From the NCBI RefSeq assembly GCF_963678635.1, contig NC_087066.1, positions 29,889,301 to 29,953,300 of the forward strand: DNA of 64,000 nt. The letters are read 5' to 3'. Of the stretch, positions 22,601 through 33,432 are shown piece after piece. The translations under genes and the position numbers were made by a program. Position 1 is the first letter of the stretch; every line of letters begins with the position of its first letter. Source of the stretch: Symsagittifera roscoffensis (lineage: Eukaryota; Xenacoelomorpha; Acoela; Convolutidae). The notes under the pieces were generated by a model. The model was not told where the DNA came from. It saw nothing but the letters and a program-made list of their open reading frames with translations, and ran no database searches.

Positions 22601-25600
22601 CCTATGTCACGATATAAACTAATTCTAGGCGAACATGCCGACCAAAATATTGGAATATAAAAAATATAGATAATCGAATATTGAAAAAGAGTAATGAACG
22701 CAAGGAAACAGAAAAAAAAGAATGACTAATTTTTGTGAAAAATTTCACCTTTCGAATCTCAAAAGGAAAAAATAGATGTCCTTCAAGTTCTTTGTTTTTC
22801 TAGAACAATTTATAATTGACACTTTTTTGACTAAATTAGCTCACGCTGAAAAAAAAAAACAGGATCAATAGGTAAATTTTACACTCCGTGGAGAAATCTA
22901 AAAAAATCAATTCCGCTTTCAAAACAAGAAGTCGATCACGTTTTTCATGACTTTTACACTTTTGCTGTTCAATAATGGAGTTTGACTTCCTTTTAACAAA
23001 GGAAATGAACTGAACTGAACTTAGAAAAAAATCATAAGAAAAATAAAACTTGAGCCTGAGCCAGCTTTACGGTTTTTCCTGAAAAAAAAAAAACGAAAAA
23101 AAGTCATCAGCAACTATATAAGAATCTGACCTACGTTCATTGACTCTGAGGTCCAGCCGGGACTCGAACCCCAGATCATAGGGTACAAAGGCAAACACGT
23201 TACCTTTAGACAAAGTGGGAACCAACCTGTAACGTACTCTCGCAAGAATAAACAAGAAAACAGAGCCAACAGACAAAGAGTCATAAACGCAAAAAAAATA
23301 CGTAAAATACGTTTTAGAAGAAAAAAAATAAAAAATTTTTGAATTTTAAAGAAAATAAAATAGTGACATTAAAGCTCTGAATTTCAAGTAAAACTTATGA
23401 TTGACACTTTAATCACAAAAATAACCGAGGAAATGATGTGAGCTTGAAGAGAAATCAAAAGTCAAAACTGCGAAGCATCAATCTTTAGCGTGAATAAAAT
23501 TTAAAAGTTTTCCCGAAAAAAAAAACAAACTAATAAGTTGCCAAGACCAAATGCTCAAGAATCTTTCAAAATTGAAACTTAAAACATTGCCGACAGACAT
23601 TTGGAAAAGATTAAATGACCGCACCTACACAACAGAAAAAAAATTACCGACTTTTCTTTGAAATCTCAATTTTCGAAATTAAAAAAAAGAGCCCTAAAAG
23701 CTTGCCACTTTCTCGATAAAAATTACCCAATTTGAGAAAACTGGATCAATAGGTAATTTTTTTCCGCGATAGTCCTTTCATCAATGGAAATGCCCTTTCA
23801 TCAATGGAAATGCACTGAACTTGAAAAGAAATCACTATTCAAACTGCGAAAAATGTCAAATGACACTGAACAAATTTTAAGACTTTTCCTGAAACAAAAA
23901 TCAGCACCTATATAAGAGTCTGAGCTACGTTTATCGACTCTTAATAAACCTTATGGAGGCACGTACGACAGCAACCAGTTTTTAGATTGGTAGCACTTTT
24001 TAAGAATCAGAAGAGCAGTTTCCGAGAAACACAAAATTTCTGCGAAAAGATCAAAACAAATTCAATGTGTCGAAAAAAAATTCAAAGCATCGCAAAAAAA
24101 AACTAATTCCAAAAATTTTCATTAAGCCTCTTTTTATCAGGCAGGAACGACCATCAGCCACCAATGAAGCAGCAATAGATGCTATTATGGTCGGAAATAT
24201 ACCAATGGTTGGAAATATATTAACAGTTCCACCGAATGAGCACTTTTACATGCGACAAATGTTAGAAAAAATTGGTTCGTAGTACGTATTACACTAGGCT
24301 CTAACTTGTGTAAATAAATTCTGAAAAAAAAACTTTTGCTATGCACCAGAATCGAACCTCCGACCTCAAGATTACGAGTCCCACGTTCGCACATCTGCGC
24401 CACGGTCAATTGAAACGATGCGAACAGTAGAATCCAATTAAGAAGCAGATAAAATTTAATTGTCTATGCTTTGCATCAAAGGTGCCACCAAATAAAAAAC
24501 TATTGCCATGTTCCGGAATCAATCCTCGGGCCTAGATTACGAGCCTGACGTCCTCGCATCTGCGCCACGGTGACTTGCAATTGAACTCCGCCAGCCACCA
24601 ATAAACAGCTACAGATGCTATTAAAATTTCAATGCTATGCAGCAAAGGGCCATCAAAATTGAGCACTTTTAATTGCAGGTTGGATTGGAAAAAAGTCAGT
24701 TTGGTAATATAAAACTACGATCGCTGACATGTGTAAATTATTTCACTGCGACTGCATACCACTCGTTTAAAAAACAACTTACTCTGCGTCTATTTCCAGG
24801 TCGCCCTCTTGTGGTAAGAGCGCCTGGTCCAGCGCAGCTTGTACCCTGGGCGCAATTGTAGGTCCCTGGTAATCCCTTGTAGTTCTCACAGGTAACTCCA
24901 GCTCCAGTTGCAATATGTTCTCTCCCTTGTATCTGGGGTTGCCCATTTTCTTCGATGCCACTCGGGCGTAATCAGTTGTTGGCCTTTTGCAGCCAAGCGC
25001 TGATATGACCCGCTTGGCCATTTTCTGGTTGCTATAAACATTACAATAAAATTTCACATTAATAAAAACAATTGAAAGAAATTATTTGCAAATAAGATTT
25101 CAATTAATTCAAAACGAAGATCATTCATAAAGAAAAAATTAAATGCGCCAGAAAGCCTCTAATATTTACGACCCGTTTTATTATATATCTGGTGTGAGTA
25201 AAAGACATTTTAAACTACTAAATTTTTTGTAACTGATTTTTATTTTTACGGAATTTCTCGCAAATAAATTTTGTAAATCGCATTTAAGGTGCAATTAATC
25301 ACGGCCACACATCGTTACCTGGCGGAAGCATATGGCACCAGATACCATTCGTTCTCATCTTCATTGAACCTCAAGCGTCTGTTTAGCTTCTCCCTCTCCT
25401 CCATCGGGATGAAGTTCTCAATCACCAGGGCCTTCATCTTCAGGTCTCTGTTCAGCTCCTCCACTGTCACCTGTAGCTCCTGCAACTCACGCCAGTTTTC
25501 TGCTTTGAGGTCCTCTGTCTCGTTTAACACTGTCTCTAGCTTACTCTGCAGCTGAAACACCAAAAGCGGCCTGTTAGATTCAGCACTCTGCTTATTATAC

Positions 25601-28600
25601 ATCCATGAATCACGCCTCAATTGTTAAAACCGATACCCAAATAGATATACTATTCGATGACCATCCCCAAATCTCCTAGCTTGACTTAATGCACCCGGTT
25701 AAAATCAAATTCAAAAACCCTGGTTGTATGATCAATGAACTATTATAACATCTGGATCATGAACGAAGAGATCATGAACGACTGTGGTATGTTAGGCAGT
25801 TTACCTTCTTGAGTCGTTTTGTCTTCACGTCCACCTCCTCCTTGAGACTCTTGTATGTCTCCTGCTTTCCCATAATGGACTCCTCCTTCTCGGCCAACTT
25901 CCTCGCGATCTCCTTCTCCTTGGCCGCTTGCTTCGCAATCTCACTCCTCTTCTTCTCAATCGCCGCCTCCTGCTCTGTCGTGTGGTCGTAAATCGTCTTC
26001 CCACCCACCAACAACTTACTCTCCATCGTCTAAAAGCAGAAAACGTTAAGTCATTTGATAAGAATACGGTGTAATACAGATCACGCAGGGTAATTAAATC
26101 CTCAGGCAATCAGGATTCGCTGCCATGATTGACTAACAAAACCTGTAATCGTATGACCCAATTTTCTGTCAGTGAACTCATTCATGTTTACCAAAATTTG
26201 AATTCATAACAAGCAGTTTCTTATGTTTACCCTCTTCAAGTCTTTTCGTATTTTAAATAGGACTTTATAAGTAATCATGCCCAGCGAAGATGCTTCAGAA
26301 GGGAGCTATATCGTTATCACAATAGGTATTCGTCCCAGCCAGTTTTCTCCAAAACACTGGAATTTTAAACATACCTTAATTTTATTGACCAGTGCATCGT
26401 GGTCCTTCTGCCTCTTGCCCAGTTCACTAGCCTTCTTCTCCATGTCAGCCAACAACTGCTGCTTCTGCTCTGCTATCATGTTGTGATTGGCCAGCAGCTT
26501 CTGCTTCTCCTCTTCCAGTCTGGCCTGCTCCTGCTTCATGAATTCGGCCTCCACTTCTGCACTGTCGCCGCCTTGCCCCTCTTCATCGTCATCGTCTTCT
26601 GACTCCGACACTTCTTCCATCTCTAGAGCGAAAACGAAACTTCTACGGTCACGTAAATTTACTGTTTTCTTAGACAGAAAATAAGAAATAACTGATGGAA
26701 TCGGATCAAAAATATTTCGCCGCAAGAACAATGCTCCAGGGGACCTTTTTTCTATCATCAAAATCTTACGCAGCTTAAAAAAAAACACTGAACACATTTT
26801 TGAACCAACCTTTTTTTTGGTTGAAACTAAAAAATGCGAATTCTGCGCTAATACAGGCAACAAAATCTCTGAAACCAAAAATGTACTCATGAATACTGAC
26901 CACCACTGGCGTTCATCACTTTCTTCTTCCTGCGACCTTTCTTGCTCCTCTTTTCAGACCCACTTCCGCCGCCTTTCTTACCAAGTGCTTCTCTCAATCT
27001 AAACGCAATGCATATCAAAATCTTACGAGCATTATTTTTTATTATCTATACTTTGATATCCATTCATGAAGCTTACTTAAGAAGCTCCTGTTGAAATTTG
27101 CGGAGTAATGCATCCTTCGGATCTTCGTTTATCTTGGGCTGATTTTTGATGTTCTTTGCCCTGTTTGCGTATCTAAACAACAAGTATTTTACAGCATACA
27201 ACTACCAAGTCACAAGTTGAATCAACCAAGTAATGAACATCAAAATCGTGCTCTTGGAGCTGTCAGCATAGTTAAAACAGGTAAGAAATTTCGGTTTACA
27301 AGAGTGAAACTCGGCATTCCAGAAGTCTAGAGACTTCCTAGTATAAGCACCTTATAGTTGAGAGTGTCTCTTCATAGTTATAACTCGCAGGTCCAATCGC
27401 AGCCACCATCACAGTCTTTGCATTGCCACCAAGTGAGTCCTGGAGCAGTCGGGTTAGCTTCGAGTCCCTGTAGGGTATGTGGCTGCTCTTTGCGTCTACC
27501 AGAGACGAGATCACATTGCCCAGTGCACTGAGTGAGAGGTTAATTTTCGTAGCCTCTTTCAGTCTTTCTCCCTTAAAAAAAATCCGATTTTTTTAATGTA
27601 TAGGTACTCGACGTGTACGATACGAAAAAATGTATTTAAGATATGCTTCAGAACTTATGTGGCTAAATTTGTGCCAGAAAAATTCTGATTGCGGACACTG
27701 CTCGACAAAACAAATCCCCTATGAACGTCACAATTCTTGAAATTTTACGAGAAAACTTGTTAAAACCCTTGTTTCCTGATTTTCTAGAAAAAAAACATAG
27801 CCAAAAGACAAGTGTAAAAATGTCAATGAACGCAAGCAAACAGAAAAAAAAGAAAACTTTCGAATATGAAAGAAAAAATAGACGCCCTTCAAGCTCTTTG
27901 ATTTTCTAGAACATTTATGATTGCTATTTTCTTTAATAAAATTAACCCAATTTGAGAAAACTGGACCAATAGAAAATGTTTTTATTCCGCTGGGAAATCT
28001 GATTACTAACTTCCATTTTCGAAACTAGAAGTTGATCACGTTTTTCATGACCTTTACACTTTGCTGTTCGATAGTTGAGTTTACCATAACTTGAATGAGC
28101 TAAACTTGAAAAGAATTCATACGTCAAACCGCGAAAAATTTAAATTTTAGACCAACAATTTTTAAGATTTTTCCTGAAAAAAAAACAAAAAAATCATCAG
28201 CACCTATATAACAGTCTGAACTACGTTCATAGACTCTTAAAAATTTTTGATTGAGGTCTTGAAAACTTGAAAAAAAAATTGCATTGACTTAGTAAAAACT
28301 CGTATTAAACTGCAATTTAAACTCCCTGAATTGCACACCTCTTACTGGCAACCATGTGAACATCTACCGAGCTGAATGAAATTTATCAACTTCTACTTAC
28401 AGTTGACCCTGTTTTGCTTTGCCGTTCACTGCCTGCGAGATCCACCAAGTTTAATTTCCCCACGCGGATGTGATTCTCCCCATCCTCACCAAGCTCGCTG
28501 CATTCAACGGTGATGATGAAAATTGCGTGTGATCTGCTGGAGTGCTCATTCATATTTGTTGCTCTTAAACGAAATTAATGTATTCATTGTTTTGAATGGT

Positions 28601-31600
28601 ATCAGCCCTTATTTGGACGATGTGCTTATATAAGTCATATCCCTAAAAACACAGGCATACTGAATTTTTACGCTCATCAAACGACGCAAACTATCGGCTT
28701 AAATCATAACGTCTCAATGGTCTTTTTTTGCTTAAAAAAAGCCATTAGGAAAGAAGTTTTGATTTAAGCCGATAACTTCTACGACGAAGATACAAAAAAA
28801 TCATAACTGTTAGACAAGTTTTTTCCATGTAAAAAGCATATGATTCGATTTGAATGATCGCAGGCTTAAAAACTTCAGATTTATTCATAGAATCTTTCAA
28901 TTTAAAATATTACAAACACAATCTTACCCAACGGAGCGGTTTTGGTTTCCGACGTTCATGACGTGTTCAATTTCCTTAACACTTTTAGTAACAAACGAAG
29001 AAAGATCCTTGACATATACTCCAGTGTCAGCCCTTTCTCGCAATTCTAGTCTCTTAGACTGGTCTTTGGATAATAAATCCCGAATTTCTTCTTGGTATAT
29101 TTCCAGATATGACGCTCGCACGAGAAACTGTGTGTTCGTGCTTCGCGCGATGTGATTAAAAACGTGATCGAAAGAATTAGGAATCACTCCTCTCAATTCA
29201 GGATTGGATCTGACACCTTCCATTGTGAAGGTTTTCCCCGTCCCTAGAAAAAATCATCGTCCAACTCAAATATCTGTTAAAAACATAGCCAACCGACCGA
29301 GGGAAAAGCATCAATAAACCCTAAAACTTGAATGATTTTTTAGTCGCAAACGTAACTAAACAACTATAATTTTCGAATTTTAAAGAAAAAACGAATGAAC
29401 GTTCAGCTCTTTAAATTTCAATAAAAATTATGATTAACATTTTCTTGTAAAGCTATATTTTATCTTTGGTGAATTTTATATTTGGCAACTAAATTTGAGA
29501 AAAGCACATTTTAAATATGTTGGTATCTCGCAAGGGTTTCCTAACTCGGGCAATTTCGACAACAGTTCGTTCGATTCCTTTGCTTTCTCCGCGATGATGT
29601 TCCTGCAGAACTCCGCGCTGCCTATCGGTGCCCCTAACATTTGTAAATTCGGTTCATGGTACTTTTTCTCAATTGCCTCGGGAAAGCACGACAGGTCCGA
29701 TCTGCTATATAGTTCACATTTACTGAGTTTAACTGAGAGGCCGGTGACTGCGGTGGCGTTGGTCAGGATCTCTAAGACTTTCTCTATTTCTGATCTTTTG
29801 CCGCAGAACACACCGTCGTCGAGATACCAGCCACCTCGCAAGATCAGTTCCTCCAGACGTCTCAGCTCCTGCACTGAAGAAGTTTGATGACAGTGTCAGG
29901 AAATGTTTCGAAGAGAGCGTGGTCATAAACGCAACAGATCGAGCATGGACACAAGCACAACTACCGATACGATTCGGAGGATTCGGCCTGCGGTCGCTCG
30001 AAAACCACTGCAGCCCTGCATTCATAGCCTCACACAAATTCTCAATGGGTGCCGCATTTGACGCTCAGAAACTGGAAAGCGCACTTGAAATTTTCAACAG
30101 CAGAATAGGAGACCATGAACCCCTCAGTTCGACTTCAGAGCTCATTCGCCAGAAACCGTTATCCGACTTGATTGACGAGCACAGTTTCCACGAATTAGAA
30201 GAAACGTGCACGCTTGCTGAAAAAGTGAAGTTAACATCCTTGACTGAACCTCAATGGAGACTGGATCCGCGCGCAGCCCTCAGAAGCGCTAGGCTTAGGC
30301 TTATCACCCAACGAGTTTAATGTTCTCACCAAATGGCGGCTCGGACTGGAAATTTTTCCATCTAACTCAACGTGCCCTCTTTGCCCAAACGAGACACTTG
30401 ACCAGTTTGCCCAGCACGCCTTAACATGTAAACGGGGCCCAGAAGTTTGCAGACGACACAATGGCCTGCACAACTCTATTGCCGACTACTGTCGCAGAGC
30501 ACAACTGAATCCCATTCTAGAAGCGGGAGCAGGGTTTCGCGATCAAACGCGCCCTGCAGACGTGCTCGTGCCAACGTGGAATCTCGGGAAGGATGCAGCC
30601 CTGGACATCACAGTTGTGAATCCGCTCAACGACACCAACATTGACGGAGCGATCGCAATTAGGGGTTCAGCAGCAGCGGCATCAAGAAAGCACGGCAATA
30701 ACGACGCGAAGTGCCGGGAACTTGGCTGGGAGTGCCTTCCTATGGTAGTCACTTGCTATGGCGAGTGGGGAAGCGAGGCCATCGCATTCCTAGACCGCCT
30801 TGCATCTCGTGTGGCCATGCAAACAGCAACCAGCACGCCGGAGATGAAGAACGCCATTTACACTCGGCTCAGCTGCCTATTAATGCGGTCGAACGCGCAG
30901 GCAATGCTGTCGAGAGGTGGACAAATAACGGCAGGTCGAATGGAATTATCAATTGGAGGCGACCCATCAGCGTAACCATATAGACAATATACCACTTTAG
31001 TGTCTGCCATCAGGAGCAATAGTTTTTGGCTTGTGCTGTTTGCGATTACGGACCTCTTGGTTTTCACTATATGACTGATAATGTATTTTAGTGATCATAT
31101 GTTATTTATTTAATTGATTACTGATTCTAAAAAATTTATTTCTCAAAGTTTTATTCGTTTCGTCTGGATAATTCAAATCAGCATTGTATTTGAATTAAAA
31201 TTTAAAAAAACCAAAAGTCCATGAGGATGAAGATCAAATTTGGCGTGAACAATTTTCTAACACTTTAGCTTAAAAAAAACTAACACGGCCTATATAACTG
31301 TTTTCACTACGTTCTGTTTGTATTGCAGGTACCTGTTTGGCCATAAGCAAAAATTGTCCCGTTGAAGCCTTCAAGAACGGAGTCAACAAGACTTCTAAAT
31401 GTTTCGTCATACAAATCTTGCTGCTTTGAACTAAAACAAAGATCAACTGTGAATTTAAAATTAAAATACGACAGTTATTTCGTAATGTCAACTCGGAAAA
31501 GCTTTTTTACTTCCAATCGTAGACAGTGTCGAAAGTATACGCCTTTGTGGTCTTGTCAGAAGGATTCGTGATCTCAATACGCCCAACTTTGGTGTCCATC

Positions 31601-32159
31601 TCGACTATTCTAAAGGCAAACTACAGATTAAAGATTAAAAATGCACTTAACTAAAGTTCACATCTTTCCCTAAATAAACTGCAATTTATAAACTTCAACC
31701 TGGAACTTTGGTGTCCATCTCGACTATTCTGAAGGCAAACTACAGAATAAAGATTAAAAATGCCCTTAACTAAAGTTCTCATCTTTCCCTAAATAAACTG
31801 CAATTTATAAACTTCAACCTAGTTTTCACTGAGAATCAAATTTTTCCATTTAATGGATAAAACACCCATTTCTTACAGGAAATTTTTTTTTTCATTGGAT
31901 TCAGATAAGATTAGAGTGTCGCTTTTGATAAAATCCTTGAAGAGGCAATTAAATTCAATTTCGAGTATGATTTCCTTTCTAATTCATAAAAACCTGTTAT
32001 ATCCCGTTTTCTTCTCATTTTCTGAAAGAGGCCTGCAGCGGACAATAACTTTGACCGTTTCAGCTTCGCCAGGAGGAGCAGAAGGCTAGAATAAATAAAC
32101 ATTTCCCTTATCACGTAACCAGATTGTTTCTCATCATAAAACTTAAAATTTCTTACCAT
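16631..32159 (-). CDS. KIF3A: Kinesin-II motor subunit KIF3A, 15 coding exons
   Basis: KIF3A pairs with KIF3B/C and KAP3 to drive anterograde intraflagellar transport. The exons I joined in phase are 32157-32159 (ATG only), 31994-32085, 31511-31609, 31333-31430, 28928-29243, 28401-28563, 27351-27571, 27077-27172, 26901-26998, 26375-26622, 25805-26029, 25319-25551, 24783-25031, 16942-16983 and 16631-16733. They total 2286 nt, or 761 residues. All introns are GT-AG. The motor shows the P-loop GQTGTGKT (95-102), switch I NEHSSRSH (208-215) and switch II DLAGSE (244-249). It is followed by [14 protein letters not shown], an acidic [10 protein letters not shown] patch, a coiled coil and the tail ending RGLVSK. 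The motor sequences [11 protein letters not shown] and IPNSF identify KIF3A. Coding exons appear intact. Confidence 0.93.
17980..18700 (+). pseudogene. LINE reverse-transcriptase C-terminal remnant
   Basis: The 166-residue frame at 17997-18497 contains [17 protein letters not shown], a hallmark of the region downstream of the RT catalytic core in jockey/CR1-type LINEs. The matching part ends after about 60 residues, and the rest is unrecognisable. The piece lies antisense to KIF3A in its 7.8-kb intron, with no RT catalytic motif and no EN domain. Confidence 0.6.
18895..19240 (-). repeat. SINE-like dispersed repeat, diverged copy
   Basis: Shares ordered blocks with the copies at 22690-23235, 23570-23945 and 27775-28245. 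These are CCAACAGACA...GTCAATGA, AGAAGTTG...TTTTTCGT, CTGATCGATAGTGAAGTTTACC and TTTTTCCTGAAA. It lacks the tRNA-like head and is judged minus-oriented by analogy with the headed copy. Confidence 0.5.
21060..22000. repeat. Dispersed noncoding repeat, diverged relative of parts of the 5.1-kb duplication
   Basis: Blocks such as TTTCCATTGAAAC, GCCGAAATCATT, AAAGCATTTA, GATGAAATCGGAG-like and CTTGCCTATCGCAAGGG line up with 45-560 and 1590-2310 (and their duplicates at 5124-5640 and 6690-7410). The arms at 45-560 and 1590-2310 share an AGTACCC...CTTG.TTATCGC-like end. No coding content. Confidence 0.4.
22690..23235 (-). mobile_element. tRNA-derived SINE-like element with recognisable head
   Basis: Read on the minus strand, it starts with a tRNA-like head (23222-23152). 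The head has a box A-like TGTCTAAAGGTAACG (23213-23199) and a perfect box B GGTTCGAGTCC (23170-23160). The family body follows (GTCAATGAACGTAGG, TATATAGTTGCTGATGA, and so on). The body is shared with at least three other copies in KIF3A introns, which makes this the most complete member in the window. Confidence 0.6.
23152..23222 (-). other. tRNA-like sequence (SINE head)
   Basis: It has a box A-like motif and a perfect box B GGTTCGAGTCC at normal tRNA spacing. The acceptor and anticodon stems do not pair well, so I read it as a promoter-bearing SINE head and not a functional tRNA gene. Confidence 0.5.
23280..23540 (-). repeat. SINE-like dispersed repeat, partial copy
   Basis: Carries the AAAGCTCT...AATTTCAAGTAAAACTTATGATTGACACTTT block and the AAAAGTCAAAACTGCGAA block of the family, without the head. 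Confidence 0.4.
23570..23945 (-). repeat. SINE-like dispersed repeat, copy without tRNA-like head
   Basis: Contains CCGACAGACA, AATTTGAGAAAACTGGATCAATAGG, TTTTCCTGAAA and the terminal ATCAGCACCTATATAAGAGTCTGA...GACTCTTAA block. It also has an internal tandem 19-bp duplication (CCTTTCATCAATGGAAATG at about 23774 and 23793). Confidence 0.5.
24343..24408 (-). other. tRNA-like sequence, elongator-Met-like with CGT loop (1 of 2)
   Basis: The minus strand reads TGGCGCAGATGTG (box A region), then GGGACTCGTAATC (anticodon-arm-like, CGT at the anticodon position) and GGTTCGATTCTGG (box B). A T-run follows. The T-stem and acceptor stem are mismatched, so it is probably a tRNA-derived repeat or pseudogene. 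Confidence 0.5.
24511..24573 (-). other. tRNA-like sequence, elongator-Met-like with CGT loop (2 of 2)
   Basis: Same layout as the sequence at 24343-24408: GTGGCGCAGATGCG, GGCTCGTAATC and GGATTGATTCC on the minus strand. It is diverged from the first copy and has a damaged box B. The two lie about 170 bp apart in the same KIF3A intron. Confidence 0.45.
27775..28245 (-). repeat. SINE-like dispersed repeat in KIF3A intron 6
   Basis: Full-length body with all family blocks, including AAGTTGATCACGTTTTTCATGACC, TTTGCTGTTCGATAGTTGAGTTTACC and ATCATCAGCACCTATATAACAGTCTGAACTACGTTCATAGACTC (quoted in parts). The tRNA-like head is absent. Confidence 0.5.
28692..28774. other. 83-bp foldback with perfect 15-bp arms in KIF3A intron 5
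   Basis: TATCGGCTTAAATCA (28692-28706) is the exact reverse complement of 28760-28774. Between them AATGG pairs with CCATT, and CTTTTTTT pairs with AAAAAAAG around a four-base loop. The result is a nested hairpin. There are no coding or terminal transposon features. Confidence 0.55.
29495..29885 (-). pseudogene. LINE reverse-transcriptase fragment, inverted 5' part
   Basis: A 132-residue frame (29476-29874) contains [10 protein letters not shown], the catalytic F/YxDD motif of a reverse transcriptase. The RT palm/thumb transition follows ([18 protein letters not shown]). It reads on the minus strand and abuts a plus-strand piece at about 29886 that encodes the next part of the same kind of polyprotein. 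Only a fragment of the RT is present, so it cannot be active. Confidence 0.7.
29886..30980 (+). pseudogene. LINE C-terminal fragment with zinc finger and REL-endonuclease-like motif
   Basis: The plus-strand frames 29919-30320 and then (after a frameshift near 30300) about 30300-30975 encode the region downstream of an [15 protein letters not shown] is followed by a CCHC-type [19 protein letters not shown] finger. RPADV...LDITVVNP resembles the R/K-P-D...D core of restriction-enzyme-like endonucleases in early-branching LINEs. [16 protein letters not shown] follows. The frameshift makes it nonfunctional. The endonuclease assignment rests on motif pattern only. Confidence 0.65.
31585..31821. 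repeat. 119-bp tandem duplication overlapping the 5' end of KIF3A exon 3
   Basis: The block starting AACTTTGGTGTCCATCTCGA occurs at 31585 and again at 31704, each about 118 bp. Copy 1 includes the splice acceptor and first roughly 25 nt of exon 3 (31511-31609). Copy 2 lies wholly in intron 2 and repeats the acceptor with TTCAG in place of TTTAG. Confidence 0.85.
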
Positions 32160-32379
32160 TTTCAATTATCAGATGTCAATTAACTAATCTAAAAACAGAT
32201 CAATTAACAAAAAAAAAGCAAACACACAGATGAAAAGACGGTAAAAAACACAGATAAAAAATCCAAAAAAAAACGGAAGAGAATATCAGCCTTCTATTCA
32301 AACACAGAGTAGCTGGCCCTTCGAAGTCTCAGTGCCGAAGAATGGGCGGTGCAGGTCGTCTAGGGTATGTACTGTCATG

Positions 32380-32988
32380 CCCGGAGTCGGTTTCATGTAA
32401 ACGGTTAGTAAAGCGAATAAACCGAAGTGCGTGCCTGTGTACATCAGGGCTCTGTTCTAAGCCTTGTTCTTATCATCCTAGTCCTAAAGGCCCTCTCACA
32501 ACGATTCAATCAATGTAAATGCGTGCCTTGGGAGCTCCTCCATGTGGTTGAGTTAGTTATAATGGCTGATACGCTTGATGAATGCCTTGTTAGACTCCGG
32601 ATCTGGAAAACTGGCATGGAGAGGAAAGGTCTGCGAGTCAACATGAAAAAGACAAAGTTCCTGATCACACGCATCGGCCTTGATCTCCTCAAAGACTCTG
32701 GGAAGTACCCTTATGCTGTCTGCCGTAAAGGTCTTGGGAAGCAACTCCAATGCTTGTTCTCAGTGCAAGTTAGGGGTGGACAAGAAACACTGCGGAATAT
32801 CAGGCCGACCGATCCCCAACCCAAAATTTGTTTTTCCCAGGTGCACTGGATTGTCGCTGCCCTTCGAACATGATTGATGTAGAAGGCACTCCGCTGGATG
32901 TTGTGCCAACTTCCTGCTACTTGGATGACATGCTCAGAGCGGGCGGGCCTGTGATAGTGCAATTGCTGCCAGATGTTGGAATTGCTCC
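32380..32988 (+). pseudogene. LINE reverse-transcriptase remnant with C-terminal zinc-finger-like segment
   Basis: VHQGSVLS (RT motif B) is followed by a decayed motif C region (WELLHVVELVIMADTLDE), then GMERKGLRVNMKKTKF. A frameshift follows, and then CAVCRKGLG...CSQCKLGVDKKHCGISG, a Cys/His finger. The LTR retrotransposon at 32994-43264 interrupts this LINE. Translation across the empty site (one TSD removed) continues in frame into TTSRHISF at 43270, which supports the nesting. Confidence 0.75.
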
Positions 32989-32993
32989 CTATA
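32989..32993. other. Target-site duplication CTATA, left
   Basis: CTATA immediately before the 5' LTR, matched by CTATA at 43265-43269 just after the 3' LTR. A 5-bp TSD is normal for Ty3-type integrases. Confidence 0.85.
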
Positions 32994-33432
32994 TGTGACA
33001 TCATCCCTTCATGATGTCATTCATTCTAATTAACCATCTGAACCGAATAGATTACATAATTCACCTTGATGTTAAAATAGAGCTGCATCATATATTTATT
33101 TAACTATGTAAACATTGATGGTAATTAATACCAATCATTGGAGATTTATACCGAGCTACGAATCAATTGAATAGAGATCAACTTAATAAACTATTCCAAT
33201 CATGCTCTTACTTGCGCCGATCGACTTGCGAAATATCAGAAGCTAGGAATCGGAACCAGCATCCTTTAAAGCAAGATAGGTCTTTACCGCTCGAGACATA
33301 TCTAAATAATGAATCCAATCTAAATACAATTGATAGCCAGTAGTGCTAAATAACATTACCAATTGAACAGCTCGCATAACAGTAGACGACAGTATACCCG
33401 TATTATCCATCCGCCAGATACGGTATATTATA
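32994..33432 (+). repeat. 5' LTR (439 bp)
   Basis: Begins TGTGACATCATCCC and ends GGTATATTATA. It has a TATA-like TATATTTA at 33091-33098 and AATAAA at 33185-33190. I found no difference from the 3' LTR by eye. The end is not the usual CA, but the shared boundary and the TSD fix it. Confidence 0.93.

Larger units (their letters stand above)
16984..24782 (-). other. KIF3A intron 13 (about 7.8 kb), repeat-rich
   Basis: The donor GTAAGTT (24782-24776) joins the acceptor TTATAG before the exon ending at 16983. The intron separates the bulk of the tail from a 42-nt exon and the final exon. It holds a LINE RT remnant (about 17980-18700), several copies of a SINE-like family, three tRNA-like sequences and a dispersed noncoding repeat (21060-22000). 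I see no independent gene in it. Short frames at 20073-20601 and 24067-24282 have no recognisable content. Confidence 0.8.
29244..31332 (-). other. KIF3A intron 4 (about 2.1 kb) with LINE insertion
   Basis: The donor follows CAAACAG at 31333 and the acceptor TTTTCTAG precedes 29243, splitting the P-loop codon run GQTGTGKT. Most of the intron is occupied by the rearranged LINE fragment at 29495-30980. SINE-like family blocks flank it at about 29280-29460 and 31205-31320. Confidence 0.8.

Noticed and set aside
24343-24573. Two functional tRNA genes (Thr-CGT)
   Set aside because: Box motifs are present, but acceptor and T-stems do not pair and the two copies diverge from each other. They look like tRNA-derived repeats or pseudogenes.
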